Shown: piece by piece, positions 43,790-55,900 of the stretch
How positions within the stretch are numbered: the first letter of the stretch is position 1
Layout: each line of letters opens with the position of its first letter
DNA from: Strigops habroptila
Lineage: Eukaryota; Chordata; Aves; Psittaciformes; Psittacidae
Length of the DNA stretch: 64,000 nt
Reading direction: 5' to 3'
Assembly (NCBI RefSeq): GCF_004027225.2
Contig: NC_044277.2
Location: forward strand, 73,285,900-73,349,899
The notes under the pieces: model-generated
Told to the model about the DNA's origin: nothing
The model's database searches: none
Seen by the model: only the letters and a program-made list of their open reading frames with translations
Program-made: the position numbers and the translations under genes

Positions 43790-46700
43790 CTGTAATACAG
43801 AATGTTCCATGTTGGCCACGTACAGTGTTAACATGGTATGTCCTTACACTCCTTAAATTGCCCTGGTTTTTCACTTTTCTGGGAGACAGTGTGTTCCTGC
43901 CATTGTTTTCCTTTCTACTGATTTCATACCCAAATCCATTTCTGCTACTACACTTTCTTTATTTAACTAGACTTTTTTCTCCAGTAAAATAACAGCATGT
44001 GACTATATAAAACTGTAAAAAAAAGCATGTGAGTTACTGTAATACCTGTAAAGGTAAAAACACCTATTGCTCAGTGTCACAAGAGGGTTAGCATGTAGTG
44101 ATCACTGTACAAGTTACTGCTGATAGACCTCACCAAACAAAATAGGACAAGAAACTGAATTGATTTGAAATGGAGGAAGGAGAGGCACAGATACAGAATC
44201 AGCAGTTCAAAGCGACTGGCATTCTTGGCAGGAAAATTAAAGCCAACACCACTCAATGAAAGAGCATTTTCCTCTTTGATCCCCTTGGCAGATAATCATC
44301 TTCCTCCAGTCATTCTCCCCCTGGGCTCCCCAGGAAGGCTGTTGCCAAAAGTACCAGTAAGGAGCAGCTCTGCAGGACAGCAGGGGAAGGAAAAGGATAG
44401 TCATGGGATCTTTTAAATTTTCCTACAACTAGCGATTCCACCAGCAGAGGGGGGGACTTTCTGCTGATTTTGTGCACCATCAGTATGATTAAAGAGGGTC
44501 TCCTGTCTTAAACTTGACAGAAGTCTTCATCTGGATTCTTGCCATTTTCCTTCTAGGAACATTCATATATAAATCATCCATATTTTGCAACAGAAACAGA
44601 AAACATTTTCTATTGTCACTTTAAAACTTTCTGATTTGGGGATGAACAACATAAATTTGGGTAGAACTACTGTAAAAGTTAGCGAAAGAGGAAGAAAATG
44701 CAAATTAGTTTTCTGCTTCCTCTTAATTAAACATCAAATTACAAAACAAGCATGAAAAACATTAAAAAGACAAATATCTCTGATAGGAAACTGACCTGCT
44801 GCAATGGGATGAAGTCATCCTTTTCAGCAAAAATGAAGAAAGTGGGATGAAGCAAACTGGATGTGTCCGCAAAGAACTTGATCACTCCTAGGGAAGAAGG
44901 AGGGGCATATACAACGAGCCATGCTACTTAGAGTGGTTAAATCACTGCCAAAGATATATAGTTGAAATAAAAGACATTCTATTCAGTAAGAGCTGATCAG
45001 TTTGTAATAGAATTAACCACGCTTTGCTTGAAAGTCACTTTTGTTGTGAGAACTTCCTGTGATTTAGGATGTCATTAAAAATGGAAAGATCAGCTCTGTC
45101 TGAAAAAGTCATGGAAGAATTGTTACATTTTTGTGATTTTCCTTGGACATCTGCTTCTGACCACTGCCAGAGACAGGGTCTTGAGAAAGATGGACACTTG
45201 AGAGCTGCTTGCCTCTAGCCTCGCATAGCCCATTTTTAAGATAATTGTAAATATTCATTGTTCCAGCTACATGGTTAGGATTTCAGTGTACTTATATTTA
45301 AACCAATATAAATTCATAACAAATTGATATTGTAATTATGACTATTCAAATATATTTGCATTTAAGTAACAGTAAAACTAACTAGCTGCCACTCTGGCCA
45401 CACTTTTCATTATTGAAATTATTACAACAGAGAAGCATTAAATAAATTAGCAAGTAGCATTGTTGAATTGACTCAGCTGATCAGCAAATCAGTGCAGCAA
45501 AATAGTCCCCATGAACATTCTAGATAAATACCTTCAACTTCCTTTCACCTCAAATGAATATTAACTGCTCTGGGTTGTACAGAAGTACAGAGGTTTATAA
45601 CAAAAATATTAAAGGTAGCACAAATGCATTAAGAATGGAAGGGTGGGAGTCTTAAAACATTGAGTTAAAAAATGGTTCATATTAGTAACCAGGGACCACT
45701 GATAGCAGTAACATTGAGGAATAATTTGTTCTTGTCATGACCTGAAATGCTGCAGCCTGTGCAGCCCCCAGCCCAGATGTCTCATCAGCAAAAGGCTCTG
45801 CACTCTAACAGAAGGACAGCAAAAAGGTTGCAGCATATCCTACTGCCCCTGTTAGCCAAACAGGGGAACAGAGGGCAGACTTGTGTGTCAAACAGGTTTT
45901 TCAAACAATGAAAAATAGACGGTGGGCAGCAACCTGTCCTGACTTATGCAGGCTGAGGTAGTGAAAAATACGATGGCAAAGATGCACCTCTGAGTAACTG
46001 CTGGCTCCTGAAAGATATAAAAGATGTGCCCAGAAACCATTTTGTCATCACCGGCCAAGGGGAACCTGAGCCATCATGAGGCCTTGGCACTTGGTGTCCC
46101 TTGTAAACTATGTTGCACAGAAGCAATCCCAGCCATGCCACTTGAACACTTAGAATTTGCTGGTTATGATTAAGTACAAAACTGTGAGTGTGCAAAATCA
46201 AATTGCTTAAAAATTTTTTGTAATAAAATCACCTTCTTCCATAAGATGTTGCACTGAATTTTGTTACAGTAACAGTCCTACAGAATAGGTTTCTGCACCA
46301 GTCATCTCTGCTGAGAATAGGTATTTAAGATTTACCATAGATGGACACCCCTGCCTGTAAATGAGGATTTTTCAGCATCAGATGTTGTACTGCTGCTCCA
46401 CCCCAGCAAAACCCGACGACACCGATCTTCTTTGCACCACATTGTTCCTTTAGGTACTTCAGGATGACATCAATTTCTCTGAGACATGTAAATGAAAGTG
46501 AATTAAGCCTCTAGCTCTGTTCCCCTGGCCTCCAAGGTGGCTGCTATTCAGAGACTGGCCGGGCATTGGTCTGCTTGTGGGAGGTGGTGACTGTCTTTGC
46601 ATCACTCCTGTCTTTAATCTTCCCTTCACTCGTCAAACTGTCTTTATCTCGACCCTTGAGCTTTCTTCCTTTGTTCCTCCTATTCTCTTCCCTGTTCTCT

Positions 46701-48595
46701 TGGGATTGCGAGTGACTGAGCGCTCAAGGTGATTTTAGAAACAGCAGCCCAATTAATCTCACAGAGGGCAATCCTTGTCTTACAAGCTAACATGAATAAA
46801 AGTTTAAGAGACCCACAGCCAGTCAAGAACAGCCCGTTATCACAAATGTCACTATAGGCAAACTCTCATCAGGGAGACAAGTATTTTATGAAACTGTGGA
46901 AGTAAATTTGAGATTGCTGCTTCAAACTCAGCAGTCACATGCAATCAAGCTACCTGTCAGATAAAAATAGGAAAAACACAGGTAGAAGAATGGGAAAGTA
47001 GTATGTTTAAAACTACCTGGGATCTGATGGGGAGCAGGACCAACGTTCCCTAGTTAAACAGTGTTTGGTGACTACGTTTGCACCCTCTCTGAAACCCACG
47101 GAAGTTGTGCCTACCTGTGGGAACTGAATCAAACTGAAGCGGAAAGAGCAAGCTGCATTGTCTAGCCTTTGTTCGTTCTTTCCTTTTAAGTCATTTATCT
47201 TGCTCCTACTCTCTGCACAGGTAAACAGTGAGCACTTCTATTCTTGTTCAGAGTTTTGCTTTTCTCAACAAAAGCACCCCCTCACATGACCATGAGCTCA
47301 ACCCACAAGCTGCATGAAATTTCTGTTTGTGGACTGTATTTGACCCATTAATAATTTAGGATCTAATCCTGCATCTTTACTGAGGCAGAAATTGCTACAA
47401 GAGAATGATGTCCACTGGCTGGAAAAGGAACAATGGTTGTACTTGTCTATTTTGCCGGCACTTCGGGTTTTCAGCCAGTCATCGAAAGTCGCCCAGTCAT
47501 TAGAAGGTTTCCAACCTTCTTGTCCCACAAAAAAATCTGGGCAGGTGGCTCTGAAAGAAGAATTAAAACGCATTATGACCATAAAGTAATACTGAAAAAG
47601 GATTAAAGAGAAGTCTGTGTGTATTATACAGCAAACTCATTTTGTTGGAAACGTGTAGAATTTAACCTACATCAAAGCACTATACAAGCAACCCTCATTA
47701 TTTTTCTCAGCATAATAAGAAGACTTAGCATAACTTCCACATACCTTTTGTCCTGTTAAAATTCATTAATTAATTTGAGAAATTGTTACCTACAATTGAA
47801 AATCCTCAGTGGTTTCCCACCAAAATAAAACAAACAAACAAACAAACACAACCTACCATTTTATGTACATTGTACATACATGGTACATACCATGTACATA
47901 CATGGTAAATACATTTGGGCTAGAAGGAATGCTAATCCAGAAATACAGGAAAGAGGACACCCAATATGCTTTTCACATATTTGAGTACTTGTTTCTTTCT
48001 TCGGCACAAGCTGATACACTTCATCTTCACAGAATGTCTTTCAGCTTCTCTGGAATTTTTACCCCAAGAGCAAAGTCGCAGAGATGCCATGTCAGGAGGA
48101 AGGAAGCAGGCTGCTTTGGGCTCACGGAGGATGAAAGATGCAGAATAAGATGTTTCTCTCTTTCACCTCTCTTCTTCTGTGCTTGCCTATTCTCTTGTTC
48201 CAGTAGGAATACTCAACTATGTTAAGATTTCTTATACTGCTTTAACAAACAAGAAACTCTTTAGAGAAACATGTAAGGGAAGACCATGAAATTTTTTCTA
48301 CGGTTTATATATAAAAAAAGGAAATGGTTCAACAAACGTTCTGATTAAAAAGACAATGTGAAAACAGTAGTGTTTCTTACATGTATCCATTAGTTGCTAG
48401 CATATCAGCTATGTATCTGGTGTTCGGGAGTTCCCATCCAAATATATCATGAATCACAATCACAGCCTTGTCTGTGCTGGCAGGTGGTTTGCACACATAT
48501 GCCTTGATGTGCTCAACTTGTACTTCCTGCCCACGGCCTCCATAGTCCAGCTTGTCTCCAATATCACATGGGCAGGGCCTCGATTCATTAGCCAT
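43610..48595 (-). CDS. CMBL: CMBL-like copy A, carboxymethylenebutenolidase homolog, complete
   Basis: CMBL is a cytosolic dienelactone-hydrolase-family alpha/beta hydrolase with a catalytic cysteine; the human enzyme activates ester prodrugs such as olmesartan medoxomil, and its natural substrate is unclear. Coding exons are 48381-48595, 47443-47550, 46336-46478, 44796-44887 and 43610-43789 (215, 108, 143, 92 and 180 bases), giving exactly 245 residues, the human length. The triad is visible: C132 in GFCWGG, D179 in AEKDD, H212 in GQTHGF. The N-terminus [13 protein letters not shown] and the segment [17 protein letters not shown] match the family. All introns are GT-AG, but the donor after exon 47443-47550 is the weak GTACAA. 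It is about 82% identical by residue to copy B, which lies directly upstream on the same strand. An untranslated first exon further up is expected; a candidate ends at 51118. Confidence 0.93.
44796..44887 (-). CDS. CMBL: CMBL copy A coding exon with catalytic Asp
   Basis: It completes a split Gly and reads [19 protein letters not shown], then [11 protein letters not shown] and donor GTCAGT. D179 is present. FFAD replaces the acidic segment DSDD of copy B. Confidence 0.94.
44888..46335 (-). other. CMBL copy A intron
   Basis: AT-rich intron of about 1.4 kb with no recognised repeat or exon. Intron 46479-47442 and intron 43790-44795 are likewise empty. Confidence 0.6.
46336..46478 (-). CDS. CMBL: CMBL copy A coding exon with nucleophile Cys132
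   Basis: [19 protein letters not shown], then [15 protein letters not shown] and on to VSIYG, donor GTAAAT. GFCWGG is the nucleophile elbow with C132. Confidence 0.95.
47443..47550 (-). CDS. CMBL: CMBL copy A coding exon
   Basis: It completes a split Ile, then [19 protein letters not shown] and [14 protein letters not shown], ending mid-codon at donor GTACAA, which lacks the usual G at +5. Acceptor TTTCAG. Confidence 0.93.
47826..47847. repeat. (CAAA)n simple repeat
   Basis: Tandem CAAA-type units in the copy A intron between its first two coding exons. Confidence 0.8.
47871..47907. repeat. 15-base direct repeat in a TACAT-rich palindromic patch
   Basis: TGTACATACATGGTA occurs at 47871-47885 and again at 47893-47907, separated by a near-palindromic CATACCA spacer. 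Confidence 0.8.
48381..48595 (-). CDS. CMBL: CMBL copy A first coding exon (near-identical to copy B)
   Basis: It starts with ATG at 48593-48595 and reads [20 protein letters not shown] to [11 protein letters not shown], donor GTAAGA. An acceptor TAG at 48601-48603 precedes five untranslated bases. It differs from copy B at only 3 of 215 positions. Confidence 0.95.
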
Positions 48596-48600
48596 GTGTG

Positions 48601-51600
48601 CTACGAGGGAACATAAAACATCGAGTTGTGAATACCACAGCACACCATACTGAGAAAGATTAAAACACAGTCATATCGTAGACTGTTGAATTTCTGCATC
48701 ATTGCAGTAATACTGTGAACATGCTGATTACTGTTAGATCTAAAATGCAGCATTAGTCAATAAGCCCACTGGGTTGGATTTTTATAAATAATAATCTTGT
48801 TAGTTACTTATCAACTTCTGTTATGAACTCTTCACTGGGGTACATCATAACCTGGTACATAACCAGGACTTCCATGCCTTATAGTAAGTAATACGGTAAA
48901 GATAAAGTCATGACCAACCAGCCAGGCAACCATCAGAGACTATTTAATAGCAAAGAAGCCAGTTCTTTCACTCTTCGCCATGTGTACGTCCGTGCCAGGA
49001 ATGCATAACTGTCTTTAGTACAGAATGTAAAGGCTTAATACAGGACTTGGCATTTTGAAGAAAAACAACCAACCAAACAAACAAAACCCACACACAGAGC
49101 TACCGTGTAGAAAGATAAAAATGACATTTTCCTCCAGAGACTTACAATATTCCAAAGCTGACTTTTTCAGTGTCAAGAAATCATTTTTATAAACCAGCTC
49201 TAGCCTCAGATGTTGCAGACTTTTGAAAGAGGATACTTAAGGAAGGTGTCAAGAAAAATATACCAGTGAAAGCCAGAGTATAAAATCATATTTATTTAAT
49301 ATTAAATAAGGAATGCGTTCAAACTCCAAGATAGTGAAAAAGAAAAGTGCATATAAGGAAAAATTCCTTAAATGCAGCCAAATGTTTTGTGTCTGTGGTA
49401 ACAGAAGGGTGTGGTGTGGCTACTTTTTTACAAACTATTGCCTAAATGAAAATAAACAAGTAGTTCACAAAGGTCAAAAAATGCCAACAGAATCTAACAC
49501 AGGTTTATGCAGCTCCTTGGTCTCAAGTTAATGATTTTATGCCATCGACCTTAGGTTAACTAGCTGGGTTAACTGACTTCATACTGCTGCAAAATGTCCT
49601 GAATAACTTATTTGAATATGGACAGAGCACCTCCAAAGTACTAAAGAACTTGGAGAAAATGTAGGTAAGGCTTTACCTAAATTTTCTAAGGATAAATTGT
49701 ATGTACTATCTAAGAAAACTTTGCTAGTACAGAAACAAGGATGTTCAAACTTGACTATGCCAAAAATACTTCCACAGAGAAGTGGGAATAAGCAGATTAC
49801 TGAACAGTCCCTGAACTAGTGGGACTTAAATAGCTGCAGCACTAAAGGGACAGCTCTAGGAAAGCAAACAACCAACCAACCCTTCAGCCAGGAGATCTGC
49901 ACAGATTTCCAGGGACCAAGATGTCCTGCATTTTCAGACTTCAAAATTCAGAACATCCCAAACAGTATTAGCAGGGAGAGGGTCGCAGATCCTGTGAGAT
50001 TTCATTTGCACAGATCAATTCAAGATGAGTTCTATCGCATTTGAAAGCTCTGCTAACTCTGGGCACACATTTATGCTAATCCTCTACTTCTCTTTTAAAT
50101 AAGCCACAGCCATGCATAGGTGGGGGGTTTTCACATATTGTAGTCTCATATGGGACTTCTAGTTTAAAATAGAAGGAAAAAATAAACTAATAGATGAGCA
50201 TATAAGACAAAATACAGTTTAAATATATAACAGGAAAGAGTTGGTAACTAATTATCAATTCACAAACTATTTCCTTTTGGTTAGACTAAAATGAGAAAAT
50301 ATGACAAAGCCAGCAACTGAGCATTAAAGAAACATGCATTTCGGAGCTGCAGAAACACAAACACAATGCCCTTACCAGTCAGTGTATCCTTAAAGGCTTT
50401 AATTGAAGCATTTCACATTATCTGATAAAATGTAAAGCAACATGTGAAACATGAAATATTTAAAGATGCAGACGTAGCAGCTGAGGAAAAAAGCTCCAGA
50501 CACAAACCTGTGAGGGGTGGTGGTGGCTTGTATGGTTTATAAGCCATACAGACTCGCAAGCTTTGTAGTGTAGTCAGAATGTTTCAGTATTTCTACATTT
50601 TTTGCAGTATGCATTCCATCCAATTTCCTTTTCTAAGATGCCACTGAAACATTCCTTAACAATTCACATCCCCCCTCTTACATCCATCAAAGCCATTCTT
50701 TTAGGAGGATGTGTAAACCCACAGCCTTGCATTCCGCCACCACCACCTCCACCTGCAAGCACTTGAGCATTTATTTGCAGACCAAACTATAACTTTGGTT
50801 TTCAGAAACTTGAACCTACAACCAGAAAAACACAAAGATACTGCTGTGTAGCACTTTTGCTTTTAACAGACCCTCCTGAGTTCTGCCCCTGTGAGAGGTC
50901 TTTCTTATCGCAGGAAGGAAAATATAAGGTTTCTGAGCCATCATCTCAAACAATCAGGGAAGAAAGTAGCCACCCGATGGCATTTAAATGAGCATGCACT
51001 CTTTAGAAAAGCACATAGACAAAATGGAAGTCAGGCCCCAGCACGCACTTGTTTTGCATTTCTCAGGACAAAAAGCTGCGAAGGTTTCTAAACAAACCAA
51101 GCACACCCCACACATACCTGGAGCACAGCGAGTGTGTGAGACAGCAGCGGCAAATCACAGGAGCTTGGTGCGGGTGGTCACCACTGCATGTGAGCCCAGA
51201 AGAAAGTGCTAACTCATAAAACGAAAGGAGGGACTGCAAGGATCGGGTTTCTCCAAATAATGGTTACGTAAGTTCCTGCCTTTATCTTTTCCTAATGCAG
51301 AGTGACAAAGTGCCCCTTAACCTTAGCATTGACGTTAGACTTCAGATACTGAATAACTTTTAATTTGATTTCCTGTGGTTTCATGTTCCTCGACAGGAAA
51401 TCCAGGCAGGTTTTTTTTTACTTAGAAGACAAAACTTAATTCAACACACTCACGCTCTCTGTGCAGTTGGATGCACTTTCTGCTACTTCAAACAAGTGCT
51501 GCATCTGGTTTTTGCTTGCATTTTGCTTTTTGCTTAGTCACGGTGTTAGTGCTACAGCACACGAGGTTTCGGCATTTATGAATGACTGCTCTTCCCTAAA

Positions 51601-52753
51601 TATACAAACTGATCACCCTCCTACACATTCAGCTAATGGAACTCCATTAATGTGGAGGTATCCAGCTTTTACTGGGGTAATTAAGGCACAATAAACTTCC
51701 AGACCTATACAGTCTTCTCCTGGAAAAATGTGTTATCAGACCTGTATCACTCAGGTAATAGCTGGATTAATATACTACACGAGTGGTTGGGAAAAATAAA
51801 AGAATTAAGATCCCATTGAGAGAGAAATGTTTAATTAGTACTGTTGATTATTTTTGCATGAGACACACCACAATGTATATTTCTCTGATAATACCTTTAA
51901 TTTGAGAGATTAGTAAAATTAAGACTTTCCTAAGTCACATTTTCTCCCCATTGAATCACAAGCAGTCTTTATTAGTAACACTGAGAAGGTGAAAAGTGAC
52001 ATACATTCTTTTTGCTTTTTCTTTACAACTTAGGAAGTACCAGCAGCCAGTGCAGACACTAGGCACCTGATTTCAAACTAAGGAATGCAAACCTTTCTTC
52101 CCATGAAGCATAATGAAACTGAAGAAATCATTGTCATAAGATGTACTAGAGGTCAGCATCCCAAGAAGGTTCAAAAAGCGACTGGCGGTGGCCACAGAAC
52201 CAGGCTGGTCCATCAGTGGCCATTCCACACACTGCTCCAGTGGCCACATGCAGCTCCGGAAGGTAATCTGTGAAAGTAATACCCCATCTGAATAACCCTA
52301 GCCACAAATTCTGGAACAAGATACACTTGCCATCTGTCAAAAAAGTTTAGTTTCTCACAATAAGCTTCACCAAACAATGTATGCATGTCCCCAAAGTTTG
52401 GACTTGTGATTTATGTAGAGGTTAGATGGATAATGGCCATAACACACAAATAGATTAATTTACCACTGGACTAACTTATTTCAAGCATTAAGAAAAATCT
52501 CAAGGGAGTGAAGAACATTTCACAGCAGATTAAAACATGACACTGCCAGGTGAAATCCAAGACTTCTTCAAAAGAATATAATATGAAAGTATCGATTAGA
52601 ATCTACCAACAAAAAAGTCTACAATATTCTGTTTGCTCATTTCTTTAATTTCTGTTTCAACAAACTCTTCCCCCAGTTTTATAAAATGTGTTATCGAAAA
52701 CCTCCACAGTGTGTTACATAATTGCATTACAAATCCAGTTGCTGGCTCTTCTA
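48601..52753. other. Spacer between CMBL copies; may hold the copy A promoter and first exon
   Basis: No coding exon is seen. On the minus strand a strong donor CTCCAG then GTATGT falls at 51118, preceded by a moderately CpG-containing stretch around 51120-51260. This would suit an untranslated first exon for copy A, but nothing proves transcription. A small CCACCACCACC tract lies near 50740. Confidence 0.4.
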
Positions 52754-52933
52754 TTAAATGTATTTATTCAGCCAGTTGATCATATCCTTTCTTCCTTCCT
52801 CAATATAAGGCTTATCTTGAGGATTGATATCTTCTCTTCTGCGATGTACAAACCCATGAGTTTGTCCAGGATAAATTTTAATTTCATAATCAACTTTGCA
52901 ATTTTTCTTCAGCTTTTGCTCCAGCAGGGTGAC
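52754..52933 (-). CDS. CMBL: CMBL copy B terminal coding exon
   Basis: [18 protein letters not shown] to INWLNKYI, stop TAA at 52754-52756. It contains catalytic H212. Acceptor ATTACAG. No close AATAAA outside the coding region was found; TTTATT at 51968-51973 is one distant candidate. Confidence 0.95.
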   Translation of the reverse strand, partial: VTLLEQKLKKNCKVDYEIKIYPGQTHGFVHRRREDINPQDKPYIEEGRKDMINWLNKYI

Positions 52934-55900
52934 CTGTAATAGACAGCATAGTAGTAGCTATATTAATATGGCCATATTCCATGCTGCCATTCTTCAACTT
53001 CCTAATTTATCATTCAGGCTAGACACTAATAACCAAGCTCCATATGGGCAGAACAAAAAGTAAAATTATGTAAAGAAACACCACCTTTGCAGTAAGGGTC
53101 TAGAAAATTTGTTAGAATATAAAGGCGGGTCCCACAATCTGCAAAGATATGGATGCAACAAAAGTATTTCCCATATGTGAAATACATGACAATGCTAAAT
53201 ACACTACATCTGAATAAAACCCTTCTAACAGACACCTGTGGATGCAATTTGGGGTATCCAACATGGTTTATGGGTTTCTAGGACAAATGGAAAACAGTGT
53301 CATACAGCAAATGATAGCTCCCTGAGTAGACTAGTCCGAAACAGCAACGGGATTTTGATAAATCTTTGTTACCTGGGTTAACCTTGTTACCTGGCCATAC
53401 TTCCACAAAAGAGAGAGACTTCAGGAAAATAAATCTAGCTTTAATTCTCTGCCTAGGTTACATTAGCCCTTCTATGTAAGGGCTATGTAATAGCCCTATC
53501 TATCACGATTTTTCTCATTATTTTTTGACCTCCAGGCACTATTACGAGGTTGAGTTTTGACTCCCAATTCAGGATGGAAATTTAACATGCAGAAATGGAA
53601 GAAGACAGAGGTTATTAGCATACTTGATGAAGGGGAATTATGTTGTCTTTTTCACCAAAAATGAAAAACGTAGGGTTCAGGAGGTTGGATGTATCATCAG
53701 AATCCTTGATTAGTCCTAGAAAACATGAAAGAAACAAAAAACTGTTCAATTGACTTTTAAGGTGAAATCTAGATTCACATACAGCACTCTGCTTCTGCAG
53801 TGAAAAATTTCATGTCACATGCAACATGTAGCCACACATACTAACTTTACTTTCAAGCTACTGTAAACACAGCTCCTAGAAGAATTCCTTCCTAGATTAA
53901 AACACTATTTAAACCAGTTTCTTAAGATACATACTGAATACCTGAATTAATAAGACTTGAAAGATGCCTTCTGTGCATTCAAGCTTGAGTTCTTTTGAAC
54001 TAATTGAAAAAGTCAATGCTTTAGCAAGTAATCCAAAATTTACTTTCGGAGAACGTCAGCAAGGGGCAGCTTAGCTATTCCAGCTTCTTAAGCACAGCAT
54101 AAAAGGAAAGCTAGTGCTAAAATAACCACAATCTAACTTAACAGGGTAGCTAGAGCAAAAATAACACTCTCTGCTCCTGGGTGAAGCATGCAGAGCAGTA
54201 GTAAACAGGAAAAGGGTGCTAAATTGAGAAGATGACCAAAGGACAACATATCTGCCTGTCCAGACCTGAAATAAAGACATAGCTGCTATGACCCATTCTG
54301 AAACTAGGAACAAATACCCTCACCACCATCTTCTTTGCACAATATCCTTCCTATTCTGCTGAAAATATCTCTTCGTCAGCTGACAGCCAGATTTAAAGAA
54401 ATAATGCTAGATCAAGAACTTAAGCTACACAATATACATATGCATGTGTATCTGCTTGTATTATATCCTTGTATTTACCCACCGTAGAGAGCTACACCAG
54501 CCTTTAATTCTGCGTCCGTCATCATCAGGTGATGTACAGCAATACCACCCCAGCAAAAACCAACGACCCCTAATTTCTTAGCACCACACTGTTCCTTTAG
54601 ATATTTCAGAACTGCATCAGCTTCTCTGAAACATACAAGCAAATGCAAATTAAGCACCCATAGTAAAACCAATATTTGAAAATATGAAAACAGAGATGCA
54701 TATAAGCATCCCCCATACCATGCTGCTATTATATTTTCTTTCACATACTTTAAAGAAATTATTATTTCAGACAAATGTTAGGGGTTGCTAATTTGAAATC
54801 ATCAGAAAGAGAAAAAAAAATATCTGAATGGAATTAAATAAAACCACAACATGAATAACACACACTGAAGGAAAAAAACCAAAAAGGATGGAAAGTAGAT
54901 GATTGATTAAACACCTACCTATGAGTTCAAAAAGCTTAAAATTCTCTGAGAAGCTGGATGCATTTTTATTTTGTAAACATAGATAGAAAAAGTAATAAAA
55001 AGCTTTATAGAGAATTCTATTCGCTAGGCAGTCAAAATGCTGACAATAACTGTAATTTAGTGTCTGAGAGGTTTGCTGCAGGAAAGTCAGTGTAACAAAA
55101 ATGGTAGATGTTTCCAGAATTAACAATGCAGCTTGAAATACACCTTGCTCAGATGCTGTGTTCTGAAAAAACCCATTTACCCCCAAAGCAGGTGTTACCA
55201 TGCAGAGGCAGTGAAAAGAAAATATTGGTGGGAGCGAGGTTGCAGTTAAGTCTGTCATATCACCGCAAGACGGTATTTTCAGACCCAGTTCCTCGCCCCC
55301 CCGGCGCACTCCAGCTATATATGCCCTCAATACATCAGCTTTGCAAATACCACATGATCCACCAACACGCAAACACACACAGAAGCAAATTAAGTGCCAA
55401 AAGAATCTTTCCTTACTGGAGCTGACACTCGAAACATGTGAAGCGTCTGTAAGAAATGTCAGGCAGAGGCCAACCCTTCCTTCCCACTGCAGCAGAGAAG
55501 GGACAGACTCTAAACTAAAACGTTTCCACAATAACTGACCCCTCTGAGACAGGGGGTCTTTGGAAATAATTCAGTTATGTCTCACATAACTTTCTCACCA
55601 AATACCTAAGCCCAGCAACCTTCAACACAGCTACTCCCAACAATCCAAGAAAGATATTTGCCCTCCCAGGAAGTTAATTAGTTTGGTCTCTAATTAGTAA
55701 GCCCTTATCAGCATTGTCTTGCCAGTATCTTCCTTCTGCGTTATTAAGGCAGCACAGCATCTCTGCTAGTGGCAGGTCTTTGCTGGTAAATGCTCAGGCA
55801 GTGTTGCACATAGAAGGGGAAAACATCATACTCTTCTTGGTGCAGCCAGCCCTCACTGTGCCCTGACAACAGATGACAATATCCAAGGCCAGGCTAGACG

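Noticed and set aside
43585-48595. CMBL copy A as a pseudogene
   Set aside because: All five exons are open with correct phases and the triad is intact; only one donor is weak.
54477-54481. GTAAAT donor for the CMBL copy B exon
   Set aside because: Using it would shift the frame and hit a stop. GTGGGT at 54482 restores the family sequence.
54475-54774. Minus-strand frame extending past the CMBL copy B Cys132 exon
   Set aside because: The upstream part is intron read-through. The real exon starts after TTTCAG at 54625 and ends at 54483, which joins the next exon in frame.
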